Program-made: the position numbers and the translations under genes
The notes under the pieces: generated by a model
What the model was told of the DNA's origin: nothing
Database searches by the model: none
Seen by the model: the letters and a program-made list of their open reading frames with translations, nothing else
Shown: one piece after another, positions 1 through 6,140 of the stretch
How the letters are laid out: the number at the start of each line of letters is the position of its first letter
How positions within the stretch are numbered: position 1 is the stretch's first letter
Origin: an uncultured Blautia sp.
GTDB lineage: Bacteria > Bacillota > Clostridia > Lachnospirales > Lachnospiraceae
Reading direction: 5' to 3'
Assembly: GCA_934373235.1 (NCBI GenBank)
Contig: CAKROW010000100.1
Coordinates: 1 to 7,486 of the forward strand
Length of the DNA stretch: 7,486 bases

Positions 1-1
1 T

Positions 2-1327
2 CTCGGTATCATCTTGTCCGTAAGAACCTGCGTTTCCCGGAAAACTGCTCAGGTTTCCTCTCAGGATGTAACAGCAGACAGTCAGAGTAATAATTCCTCT
101 TCCATTGCAGACAATGCTGAGCCTGATGATTCCCAGACAGATCCCACTGTACAGGAACCGGTTTCCATCACCCTCAGTATTGTAGGCGACTGCACTCTTG
201 GAACTGATGAAACTTTTGATTATGATAGCGGCTTCACTGCTTATTATGACAATTATGGCAAAGATTATTTTTTCCAGAATGTAAAAAGCGTTTTCCAGGC
301 TGATGATCTTACTGTCGCCAACTTTGAGGGAACCCTTACAGATTCAGATACACGGGAAGATAAATTGTTCGCATTTAAAGCTCCGGCCCAGTATGCCCAG
401 ATCCTTACCTCCGGCTCTGTGGAGGCCGTTAACACAGCTAATAACCACAGTCACGATTATGGAGACCAGAGCTATTCGGATACCCTTACAGCTCTTGACA
501 GCGCAGGCATCACCCATTTCGGCTATGATGATACAGCAGTTATAGATGTTAAGAATGTTAAAGTCGGCCTTATCGGTATTTATGAACTAAATGACCATCT
601 GGACTGTGCACAGCAGTTAAAAGACAACATTTCCAAAGTAAAACAAAATGGAGCACAGCTCATTATCGTGATCTTCCACTGGGGAAACGAAAGTGAGACA
701 GTCCCTGACACTAACCAGATGACTCTTGGACGGCTTGCCGTTGATGAAGGTGCGGATCTTGTATGTGGTCATCATCCCCATGTCCTCCAGGGCATTGAAA
801 CTTACAATGGCAAAAATATCGTGTATAGTCTGGGTAATTTCTGTTTTGGCGGAAACAGTTCTCCAAGTGATATGGATACCATGATCTTTCAGCAGACCTT
901 TACCATTACCTCAGATGGAGTCCAGAATGATAATGTGACCAATATTATCCCCTGCTCCATCTCTTCTGCTTCCGGTGATGGCTATAATAATTATCAACCC
1001 ACCCCCGCATCTGGCGATGAGGCTTCCAGAATCCTTCAAAAAATCCAGGAACGAAGCGATCAGATTCCAAATATACAATCAGCCATCTCCATTCCGGGGA
1101 CAGCTTCTACCACATCCTCTGACTCCTCCGAAAATACAGATTCCAGTGAAGAGGACTCCAGTTACACAGAAGAATCTGAAGATATTTCCGGGGAGGATTC
1201 TTCTTATGATGAAGATTCTTATGGCGAAGATTCCTATGATGACTCTTCCTATGATGACTCTTCCTATGATGATTCTTCCTATGATGATTTTGATTACTAT
1301 GACAATGACGAATACACTGAAGAATAA
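2..1327 (+). CDS. CapA family (PGA_cap) metallophosphatase-fold protein, 5' end cut by window
   Basis: The reading frame is open to the left edge of the window, so the N terminus, probably with a signal peptide or membrane anchor, is missing; an in-window TTG at 14 is unlikely to be the real start. Counting residues from that TTG, there is a Ser/Asn/Asp-rich linker (about 15-50) and then a CapA-type domain (about 51-320). Its family motifs are IVGDCTLG (57-63), NFEGTL (103-108), NTANNHSHDYG (140-150), FHWG (221-224), GHHPH (252-256) and SLGNF (272-276). The Asp, Asn and His residues in these motifs are the expected metal ligands of the calcineurin-like fold. CapA proteins are linked to poly-gamma-glutamate or capsule handling at the cell surface, but many members, including lone genes like this one, have no proven reaction. 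The last about 70 residues are an acidic Ser/Tyr/Asp tail with pentapeptide repeats. No cap biosynthesis genes are visible next to it; its 3' neighbour queA converges on it. The family call is firm, the substrate unknown. Confidence 0.9.
   Translation, partial: LGIILSVRTCVSRKTAQVSSQDVTADSQSNNSSSIADNAEPDDSQTDPTVQEPVSITLSIVGDCTLGTDETFDYDSGFTAYYDNYGKDYFFQNVKSVFQADDLTVANFEGTLTDSDTREDKLFAFKAPAQYAQILTSGSVEAVNTANNHSHDYGDQSYSDTLTALDSAGITHFGYDDTAVIDVKNVKVGLIGIYELNDHLDCAQQLKDNISKVKQNGAQLIIVIFHWGNESETVPDTNQMTLGRLAVDEGADLVCGHHPHVLQGIETYNGKNIVYSLGNFCFGGNSSPSDMDTMIFQQTFTITSDGVQNDNVTNIIPCSISSASGDGYNNYQPTPASGDEASRILQKIQERSDQIPNIQSAISIPGTASTTSSDSSENTDSSEEDSSYTEESEDISGEDSSYDEDSYGEDSYDDSSYDDSSYDDSSYDDFDYYDNDEYTEE
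1202..1291 (+). repeat. Six tandem 15-bp units encoding SYDDS-type pentapeptides
   Basis: Six in-frame 15-bp units encode SYDED, SYGED, SYDDS, SYDDS, SYDDS and SYDDF. The third and fourth units are identical at DNA level and the next two differ from them by one or a few bases, while the first two are more diverged. This pattern suggests recent unit duplication at the 3' side. The repeat lies in the acidic C-terminal tail of the CapA-like protein, 36 bases before its stop codon. Confidence 0.9.
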
Positions 1328-1337
1328 AGTATAAGAA

Positions 1338-1386
1338 AGAATCCTGCAAGCAGGATTCTCCGCCTGCGGCGGGTCGCTTCAGCGAC
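1338..1386. repeat. Three back-to-back hairpins (candidate interspersed palindromic element)
   Basis: Three perfect stem-loops follow each other with almost no spacing: a 9-bp stem AGAATCCTG/CAGGATTCT with loop CAAG (1338-1359), a 5-bp CCGCC/GGCGG stem with loop TGC (1360-1372), and a 5-bp GTCGC/GCGAC stem with loop TTCA (1373-1386). The GC-rich second and third hairpins contrast with the AT-rich surroundings. The block starts 10 bases after the CapA stop codon. No T tract follows it directly on either strand, so it does not look like a simple terminator. It could be a REP-like repeat, an RNA 3'-end stabiliser, or part of a composite terminator. Confidence 0.6.
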
Positions 1387-1391
1387 ATAAT

Positions 1392-1448
1392 AAAAATACC
1401 CTGGCATGATCACATATTTCTTCTGTATGTGACCATGCACAGGGTATT
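1392..1448 (-). terminator. Rho-independent terminator of the ylxM-queA operon
   Basis: A long inverted repeat pairs AATACCCTG (1395-1403) with CAGGGTATT (1440-1448), and inside it CATG and TCACATA pair with TATGTGA and CATG around small mismatches. Read on the minus strand, the stem is followed by TTTTTATTAT, a fitting U tract, and it begins 13 bases after the queA stop codon. On the + strand the following sequence is only moderately T-rich, so it may also weakly stop transcription coming from the CapA gene. Confidence 0.85.
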
Positions 1449-1461
1449 CTTCTATTCTGAT

Positions 1462-2487
1462 TTATTCGATCATCATGGCATCCCCGAAACTGAAGAAGCG
1501 ATATCGTTCTTTCACAGCTTCTTCATAAGCAGACATGATATGCTCTTTTCCCGCAAGTGCAGAAACCAACATCAAAAGTGTGGATTCCGGCAGATGGAAA
1601 TTAGTGATCAGTCCGTCAATTGCTTTAAATCTATAACCTGGATAAATAAAAATCTCTGTCCAGCCACTTCCTGCTTTTACGATTCCGTCCTCACCAGTTG
1701 CTGATTCCAGAGTACGGCAGCTTGTTGTTCCAACAGAAATCACACGTCCGCCATTCTTTTTTGTATCGTTAATAAGCTTTGCCTGATCCTCTTCTACAAT
1801 ATAGAATTCAGAGTGCATATGATGTTTTTCCACATCATCAACTTTTACAGGGCGAAAAGTACCAAGGCCTACATGAAGGGTTACATGAGCAATATTTACC
1901 CCCATCTCCTTCACTTTTTCAAGAAGCTCCGGTGTAAAATGGAGTCCTGCTGTAGGTGCAGCCGCAGAGCCTTCGTTCTTGGCATATACAGTCTGATAAC
2001 GGTTTTTATCTTTAAGTTTATGGGTAATGTAAGGTGGCAACGGCATTTCACCAAGCTGATCCAGGATTTCTTCAAAAATACCCCCATAGTGGAATTGGAT
2101 CAGCCGGTTACCTTCATCTACAATATCAATGATCTCACCTTTGAGAATACCATCGCCAAAAGTGATCTCCGCACCCGGACGGGCTTTTTTGCCAGGTTTT
2201 ACAAGGCACTCCCAAATATCATTTTCCCTACGTTTCAGAAGAAGTATCTCAATAAGAGCTCCTGTCTCCTCCTTATGTCCGTAAAGGCGTGCAGGGATAA
2301 CCTTAGTATCATTGATCACAAGACAGTCCCCTTTATGAAGATAATCAAGGATATCTGTAAAATGACGATGTTCAATGCTTCCGTCTTTCAAAGACAGATG
2401 CATAAGTCTTGATGAACTTCTGTCCTCCAATGGATCCTGTGCGATCAGCTCCTGTGGCAGATCATAATAAAAATCTGATGTTTTCAT
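1462..2487 (-). CDS. queA: S-adenosylmethionine:tRNA ribosyltransferase-isomerase QueA
   Basis: QueA transfers and isomerises the ribosyl part of S-adenosylmethionine onto 7-aminomethyl-7-deazaguanine at position 34 of tRNAs with GUN anticodons, giving epoxyqueuosine; it is the penultimate step of queuosine synthesis in the cytoplasm. The 341-residue product has the usual family length and conserved blocks: the N-terminal DFYYDLP (5-11) and LIAQDP (14-19), LVINDTKVIPARL (56-68), AAAPTAGLHFT (175-185), HVGLGTFRPV (205-214), TNFHLPEST (295-303) and a C-terminal GDAMMI (335-340). The start is set at 2487, where MKTSDFYYDLP matches the family; an in-frame start at 2514 would add nine unsupported residues and overlap trmD. 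Only two bases separate it from the trmD stop, and an AGAGGAAG ribosome binding site (2501-2508) lies inside trmD, a little far from the start, so translation is probably coupled. The last operon gene, followed by a strong terminator. It sits where rplS is commonly found. The tRNA-Asn(GTT) at the right end of the window is a type of tRNA that carries queuosine. Confidence 0.97.
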   Translation of the reverse strand: MKTSDFYYDLPQELIAQDPLEDRSSSRLMHLSLKDGSIEHRHFTDILDYLHKGDCLVINDTKVIPARLYGHKEETGALIEILLLKRRENDIWECLVKPGKKARPGAEITFGDGILKGEIIDIVDEGNRLIQFHYGGIFEEILDQLGEMPLPPYITHKLKDKNRYQTVYAKNEGSAAAPTAGLHFTPELLEKVKEMGVNIAHVTLHVGLGTFRPVKVDDVEKHHMHSEFYIVEEDQAKLINDTKKNGGRVISVGTTSCRTLESATGEDGIVKAGSGWTEIFIYPGYRFKAIDGLITNFHLPESTLLMLVSALAGKEHIMSAYEEAVKERYRFFSFGDAMMIE

Positions 2488-2489
2488 AA

Positions 2490-3242
2490 TTATTTTTCCA
2501 CTTCCTCTTTCCATTCTTTACGAAGTCTGCGGATTTCGTTCCATTCTTTGTTTGTAAGATCTGCCTTCGGCAAAAGGTCAGGTCTCCACTTCGCAGTGCG
2601 GATGACAGACTGTTCCCTGCGCCATTTATCTACATTCCCGTGATGTCCGGAAAGCAGCACTTCCGGTACTCTTTTGCCATGCCACACCTCCGGCCGGCTG
2701 TACTGAGGATACTCCAGAAGACTTCCGGAAAAAGATTCCGTTTCTCCTGACTCCTGATTATTCAGAACACCTGGTACCATTCTGGAAATCGAATCCATCA
2801 TTACCATAGCAGGCAGTTCTCCACCAGTAAGTACATAATCACCGATAGATACGTAATCTGTAACGATTTCTTCCAGAACACGCTCATCGATCCCCTCATA
2901 ATGGCCACAGAGAAAAACCAAATCCTCTTCCAGTGCAAATTTCCTTGCCATATCCTGGTTAAAGGTTTTTCCCTGAGGTGTCAGAAAAATCACTCTGGGT
3001 TTTCTTCCAATACTATTCACAATAGATTCGTAGGAAAGATATACAGGCTCTGCCTGCATTAACATTCCGGCACCTCCACCATATGGATAATCATCTACCT
3101 TCTGGTGCTTATTAAATGCGAAATCACGGATATTCACAGCTTCCAGGGTAAGAAGTCCCTTTGCTATGGCACGACCTGTAATACTGGTGTTCATTCCATT
3201 TTCGATCATTTCCGGAAACAGGGTAAGTACATGATAATTCAT
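2490..3242 (-). CDS. trmD: tRNA (guanine-N1)-methyltransferase TrmD
   Basis: TrmD methylates N1 of guanine 37, next to the anticodon in tRNAs that have G36, using S-adenosylmethionine; this prevents +1 frameshifting. The 250-residue protein has the family length and the features of the SPOUT trefoil-knot fold: LTLFPEM (6-12), DYPYGGGAGM (51-60), LTPQG (87-91), LCGHYEGIDERV (111-122), SIGDYVLTGGELP (132-144), VPGVL (156-160), EYPQYSRP (177-184) and VPEVLLSGHH (192-201). The catalytic Asp expected after the knot is present in the SGETESF to LLEYPQYSRP region only by family position; I did not place it with certainty. The start codon directly abuts the rimM stop (TAA then ATG), with an AAAGGG ribosome binding site inside rimM, so the two genes are very likely translated in a coupled way. 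RimM and TrmD are partners in the same conserved operon in many bacteria. Confidence 0.98.
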   Translation of the reverse strand: MNYHVLTLFPEMIENGMNTSITGRAIAKGLLTLEAVNIRDFAFNKHQKVDDYPYGGGAGMLMQAEPVYLSYESIVNSIGRKPRVIFLTPQGKTFNQDMARKFALEEDLVFLCGHYEGIDERVLEEIVTDYVSIGDYVLTGGELPAMVMMDSISRMVPGVLNNQESGETESFSGSLLEYPQYSRPEVWHGKRVPEVLLSGHHGNVDKWRREQSVIRTAKWRPDLLPKADLTNKEWNEIRRLRKEWKEEVEK

Positions 3243-3749
3243 TTAAACAAGCCCTTTCATCAAATGTACAGTCATTGCATTTTTTTCCAGATCCACGTCA
3301 AGGATACACTCATGGATTGCCGGGAGAAGTATCTCTTTACCATCCACACCGTCTACCACATACACATCATTGGCTCCGGTTTCCATAACATCACGGAGCA
3401 CGCCGAATTTTTCTCCATTTTCAAGAAAAACATCCATGCCTATAAGGTCTGCTACATAATATTCATCCTCACCCAGCTCCTGTGCTTCCTCTCTGGGAAT
3501 CCAGAGATCACGTCCTTTGTACATTTCAATATCATTGATATTATCTATTCCCTCGAATTTCAGAATAGCCAGATTTTTGAAAAATCTTACATTCTGAATA
3601 TTCAGCCTGCGCAGCTCTCTTCCGGTATCAAGCATCACATATTCTATATCGAGAAAACGTTCCGCATTGTCTGTTGTGGGATAAACCTTAACTTCTCCAC
3701 GAACACCGTGGGTTGTAGTGATAACACCTACTTTTAATAAATCTTCCAT
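3243..3749 (-). CDS. rimM: 16S rRNA processing / 30S maturation factor RimM
   Basis: RimM binds ribosomal protein S19 and helps the head of the 30S subunit mature. The 168-residue product shows an N-terminal beta-barrel domain with KVGVITTTHGVRGEVKV (6-22) and a C-terminal PRC-barrel domain with YYVADLIG (97-104), GANDVYVV (125-132), EILLPAI (139-145) and a final MKGL. The start at 3749 is chosen because an AGGAG site lies six bases upstream and the protein then begins at the usual family position. A longer in-frame start at 3827 would add 26 residues (beginning MKKETGAVES), has no ribosome binding site, and overlaps the khpA stop as ATGA; it would have to be read through the hairpin between the two genes. 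The stop codon abuts the trmD start. A terminator-like hairpin upstream suggests that rimM and the genes after it may be expressed less than rpsP and ffh. Confidence 0.96.
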   Translation of the reverse strand: MEDLLKVGVITTTHGVRGEVKVYPTTDNAERFLDIEYVMLDTGRELRRLNIQNVRFFKNLAILKFEGIDNINDIEMYKGRDLWIPREEAQELGEDEYYVADLIGMDVFLENGEKFGVLRDVMETGANDVYVVDGVDGKEILLPAIHECILDVDLEKNAMTVHLMKGLV

Positions 3750-3755
3750 TTTTCG

Positions 3756-3760
3756 CTCCT
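3756..3760 (-). promoter_or_regulatory. Ribosome binding site deciding the rimM start
   Basis: AGGAG on the minus strand, six bases before the ATG at 3749. It supports the 168-residue RimM over the longer frame that begins at 3827, which lacks any purine-rich site. Confidence 0.85.
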
Positions 3761-3774
3761 TTATTATATCTTGT

Positions 3775-3815
3775 AAAAGAGTGAAAACAGGAGCTATGGA
3801 TTCCACAGCTCCTGT
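3775..3815 (-). terminator. Terminator-like hairpin (possible attenuator) between khpA and rimM
   Basis: On the minus strand ACAGGAGCTGTGG pairs with CCATAGCTCCTGT (13 bp with one G-U pair) around a three-base AAT loop, followed by TTTCACTCTTTT. It begins eight bases after the khpA stop codon and ends about 25 bases before the rimM start. It has the shape of a rho-independent terminator, but the T tract is interrupted by CAC, so partial read-through is expected. On the + strand the stem is also followed by a T-rich run, so an antisense function cannot be ruled out. The hairpin is directly visible; the attenuator role is inferred. Confidence 0.7.
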
Positions 3816-3823
3816 CTCTTTTT

Positions 3824-4054
3824 TCATTGCAGAATATCTACAATCACTTTTTTGCTGCTTTTCGAAGAAGCCGCTTTTACCACGGTGCGGATTGCCTTGG
3901 CAATCCTGCCCTGCCGGCCGATCACTTTACCCATATCAGCCTGTCCTACTTTAAGCTCAACGACAATAGCATCGTCCTTCTCAGTCTCGGTAACGACTAC
4001 TTCATCCGGATTTTCAACAAGAGATTTTGCAATTACTTCTACAAGTTGTTTCAT
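3824..4054 (-). CDS. khpA: KH-domain RNA-binding protein KhpA (YlqC family)
   Basis: A 76-residue protein made almost entirely of one KH domain. The signature loop VIGRQGRIAKAIR (44-56) contains the GxxG motif as GRQG (46-49), and the C-terminal strand KKVIVDI (68-74) closes the fold. KhpA proteins bind RNA in the cytoplasm, commonly as a partner of KhpB/EloR, and in Firmicutes have been tied to cell elongation and small-RNA or mRNA binding; this is family knowledge, not shown here. The start at 4054 has an AAGGAGG site six bases upstream; an upstream in-frame start at 4090 adds residues MLPVRDRARRYV that the family lacks. The gene has its canonical position between rpsP and rimM. Its stop codon overlaps an in-frame ATG of the longer rimM frame (ATGA). 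Confidence 0.96.
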   Translation of the reverse strand: MKQLVEVIAKSLVENPDEVVVTETEKDDAIVVELKVGQADMGKVIGRQGRIAKAIRTVVKAASSKSSKKVIVDILQ

Positions 4055-4060
4055 TACATA

Positions 4061-4067
4061 CCTCCTT
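4061..4067 (-). promoter_or_regulatory. Strong ribosome binding site deciding the khpA start
   Basis: AAGGAGG on the minus strand, six bases before the ATG at 4054. It is a near-perfect anti-16S match and rules against the upstream in-frame start at 4090. Confidence 0.88.
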
Positions 4068-4113
4068 GCTCTGTCCCTTACGGGCAACACAGAAATATCC
4101 TCTTACAGGTAAA

Positions 4114-4359
4114 TTATTTCTCGATTCCGGCAAGTTTGAGAAGTTTAGCAACTACCTCTGTAGGCTGAGCTCCGGCTGCAAGCCATTTCTTAGCTGCCTC
4201 TTCATCGATTTTGTATACGCTTGGGTCAAGGTTTGGATCATATGTTCCGATCTCCTCGATACATCTTCCATCACGTTTGCTGCGGGAATCTGCAACTACG
4301 ATTCTATAGAAAGGTGCTTTCTTCTGTCCCATTCTTCTTAATCTGATCTTTACTGCCAT
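4114..4359 (-). CDS. rpsP: 30S ribosomal protein S16
   Basis: Bacterial S16, a primary component of the body of the 30S subunit that stabilises its assembly. The 81-residue product has the usual length and the hallmark N terminus MAVKIRLRRMGQKKAPFYRI (1-20), then VVADSRSKRDGRCIEEIGTYDP (21-42) and a C-terminal helix with AKKWLAAGAQPTEVV (56-70). The start at 4359 is supported by a GGAGG site eight bases upstream; the alternative in-frame TTG at 4374 falls within the ribosome binding site itself and can be set aside. It lies 44 bases after ffh and 59 bases before khpA. The gene order ffh-rpsP-khpA-rimM-trmD is the standard Firmicute arrangement. Confidence 0.98.
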   Translation of the reverse strand: MAVKIRLRRMGQKKAPFYRIVVADSRSKRDGRCIEEIGTYDPNLDPSVYKIDEEAAKKWLAAGAQPTEVVAKLLKLAGIEK

Positions 4360-4367
4360 TTTTGTTT

Positions 4368-4372
4368 CCTCC
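4368..4372 (-). promoter_or_regulatory. Ribosome binding site deciding the rpsP start
   Basis: GGAGG on the minus strand, eight bases before the ATG at 4359. It overlaps the in-frame TTG at 4374, which therefore cannot be the start. Confidence 0.85.
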
Positions 4373-4403
4373 AATTATCTTTCTAAAAATTTATTGTTTT
4401 TAT

Positions 4404-5756
4404 TTAAAAGGGAAGCTTAAAGCCGCCTCTTTTTCCCATATTCATCTTACCGCCTGCAAGTCCGGGCATTTGTTTCATCATTTTCTTACTTTGCTCAAAC
4501 TGCTTAACAAGACGGTTAACCTCTGAAATATCAACTCCCGCACCTTTTGCAATACGGTTCTTACGGGATATATTCAGAATATTCGGGTTGGTTCGTTCCT
4601 GAGGTGTCATGGAAAGGATAATGGACTTGGTCCTGTCCATTGCTTTCTCATCGATCATACCCTCGATATCCTTCATCTTACTGCCCATACCCGGAAGCAT
4701 ATTCAGGATACTGGAAATTCCACCCATTTTATTCATCTGCTCCATGCTGGTGAGATAATCATTGAAGTCAAAGTCCATTTTCTTCAGCTTCTTCTGCATC
4801 TCCTGTGCCTGTTCCTGATCCACAGATGCTTCAACCTTCTCAATAAGGCTCATAACATCTCCCATTCCCAGGATTCTGGAAGCCATACGCTCCGGGTAAA
4901 ACTGTTCCAGATCAGAAAGTTTCTCACCCATACCTACATAGAGGATCGGTTTTCCGGTTACTGCTTTAATGGAAAGGGCAGCTCCACCTCGTGTATCACC
5001 ATCCATCTTTGTCAGAATTACACCGTCAATTCCAACTTTTTCGGAAAAAGTCTGCGCTACATTGACTGCATCCTGTCCGGTCATGGCATCTACAACAAGC
5101 ACTGTGGCATCCACATTCACATTTGCCTTGATATCGGCAAGTTCCTGCATCATACTTTCATCAATATGAAGACGACCTGCTGTATCAATAAGAACAACAT
5201 TCTGCTGATGTGCCTTGGCATGCTCAATTGCTGCTTTCGCAATATCCACAGGATTCTGCTTATCTCCCATGGAAAAGACCTCAACACCCTGCTTCTCTCC
5301 GTTCACCTGCAACTGTGTGATCGCTGCGGGTCGATAGACATCACATGCTACAAGCAGTGGTCTCTTTCCCTTTGATTTCAGTTTACCTGCCAGTTTGGCA
5401 ACTGTGGTTGTTTTACCTGCACCCTGAAGACCTGCCATCATAAGTACGGTTATCTCATTTCCCTGCTTAATCGGAAGCTCTGTTGTCTCACTTCCCATCA
5501 GATTAACCAGCTCGTCATTTACAATCTTGATAACCATCTGTCCCGGATTCAGACCATTCATGACATCCTGTCCAACTGCCCGCTCCTGCACAGATTTCGT
5601 AAACTGCTTAACGACCTTAAAGTTAACATCTGCCTCCAGAAGAGCCATCTTAACCTCTTTAAGTGCTACCTTAACGTCTGCCTCTGTGAGCAGGCCTTTA
5701 CCTTTTAACTTTTTAAATACATTCTGCAGTTTCTCTGTCAAGCTTTCAAATGCCAT
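4404..5756 (-). CDS. ffh: Signal recognition particle protein Ffh (SRP54)
   Basis: Ffh is the GTPase of the bacterial signal recognition particle. With SRP RNA it binds signal sequences at the ribosome and docks on FtsY to deliver membrane and secreted proteins to SecYEG. The 450-residue protein has all three domains: a helical N domain (about 1-90) with ALLEADV (38-44); a G domain (about 100-295) with the P-loop GLQGAGKTT (109-117), ACDVYRPAA (137-145), DTAGR (191-195), TKMDGDTRGGA (249-259) and GMGEKLSDL (275-283); and a Met-rich M domain (about 320-450). The M domain contains the finger-loop region MNKMGGISSILNMLPGMG (341-358), the RNA-binding helix segment SRKNRIAKGAG (397-407) and a Met/Gly/Lys-rich tail. 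The start lies three bases after the ylxM stop; the GAGGAG ribosome binding site lies within the last codons of ylxM. This tight spacing suggests coupled translation. Nothing about the protein looks unusual. Confidence 0.99.
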   Translation of the reverse strand: MAFESLTEKLQNVFKKLKGKGLLTEADVKVALKEVKMALLEADVNFKVVKQFTKSVQERAVGQDVMNGLNPGQMVIKIVNDELVNLMGSETTELPIKQGNEITVLMMAGLQGAGKTTTVAKLAGKLKSKGKRPLLVACDVYRPAAITQLQVNGEKQGVEVFSMGDKQNPVDIAKAAIEHAKAHQQNVVLIDTAGRLHIDESMMQELADIKANVNVDATVLVVDAMTGQDAVNVAQTFSEKVGIDGVILTKMDGDTRGGAALSIKAVTGKPILYVGMGEKLSDLEQFYPERMASRILGMGDVMSLIEKVEASVDQEQAQEMQKKLKKMDFDFNDYLTSMEQMNKMGGISSILNMLPGMGSKMKDIEGMIDEKAMDRTKSIILSMTPQERTNPNILNISRKNRIAKGAGVDISEVNRLVKQFEQSKKMMKQMPGLAGGKMNMGKRGGFKLPF

Positions 5757-5759
5757 CGA

Positions 5760-6083
5760 TCATAACTCCTCTAATATCACATTGGAAATCGCCGCAATAT
5801 CCTCGGCGTGGTACTCTCCGGCCAGTTTATGGATCTTCTTGACCTGGCTTCGGATGTTCAGGAATTTCTCCACCAGATGGAGTTTTTTCTCATATTCTTC
5901 TAACGTGTGATTGCACCGTCTGATCATATCATGTACGCCCTGCCGACTGATTCCTAGATCCTCAGCAACCTCACTTAAGGAGTAATCCTCAAGTATAACG
6001 CTGGTATACACCTGACGCTGTCTCTCTGTCAAAAGCTCACCATAAAAATCAAATAATAATGTCTGTTCTACAAACTTCTCCAT
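5760..6083 (-). CDS. ylxM: YlxM family DNA-binding / SRP-associated protein (UPF0122)
   Basis: A 107-residue helix-turn-helix protein of the YlxM family, which almost always precedes ffh in Firmicutes. The N-terminal FDFYGELLTERQRQVY (11-26) and the helix-turn-helix YSLSEVAEDLGISRQGVHD (34-52) resemble sigma-factor region 4; the C-terminal half (about 57-107) is a charged helical segment with coiled-coil character. In streptococci YlxM has been reported to bind SRP components and modulate GTPase activity; whether it also binds DNA is unclear. The start at 6083 is supported by AAGGTG seven bases upstream. It is the first gene after a near-consensus promoter with a very short leader, so it leads the operon. 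The stop is three bases before the ffh start. Confidence 0.95.
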   Translation of the reverse strand: MEKFVEQTLLFDFYGELLTERQRQVYTSVILEDYSLSEVAEDLGISRQGVHDMIRRCNHTLEEYEKKLHLVEKFLNIRSQVKKIHKLAGEYHAEDIAAISNVILEEL

Positions 6084-6100
6084 CTGTAATCACCTTGGCT

Positions 6101-6129
6101 ATAATACCCTATTTTTCGGTTGGTGTCAA
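6101..6129 (-). promoter_or_regulatory. Sigma-A promoter of the ylxM-ffh-rpsP operon
   Basis: On the minus strand a perfect -35 box TTGACA (6129-6124) is separated by exactly 17 bases from TATTAT (6106-6101), one base off the -10 consensus. The DNA just upstream of the -35 is a run of A/T-rich sequence that could act as an UP element. Transcription would start near 6094, leaving a 5' leader of only about 11 bases before the ylxM ATG, barely enough for the AAGGTG ribosome binding site. The promoter lies in the short gap after the NUDIX gene, so the operon need not depend on read-through from it. Confidence 0.88.
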
Positions 6130-6140
6130 GTATTTTATCT

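Noticed and set aside
1107..1388. Minus-strand frame rich in His, Arg and Lys (HHRK repeats)
   Set aside because: It is the reverse complement of the SYDDS repeats of the CapA-like tail; the pattern is a by-product of the 15-bp repeat, with no ribosome binding site or family match.
1813..2412. A 199-codon + strand open frame antisense to queA
   Set aside because: queA on the other strand has full family motifs; the antisense product has no recognisable domain and no good ribosome binding site.
2488..2514. Nine-residue N-terminal extension of QueA starting at 2514
   Set aside because: It overlaps trmD, and the family N terminus begins at the MKTSDFYYDLP methionine at 2487.
3105..3737. A 210-codon + strand open frame antisense to trmD and rimM
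   Set aside because: Shadow of two certain genes on the other strand; His/Ile/Phe-rich composition typical of antisense frames.
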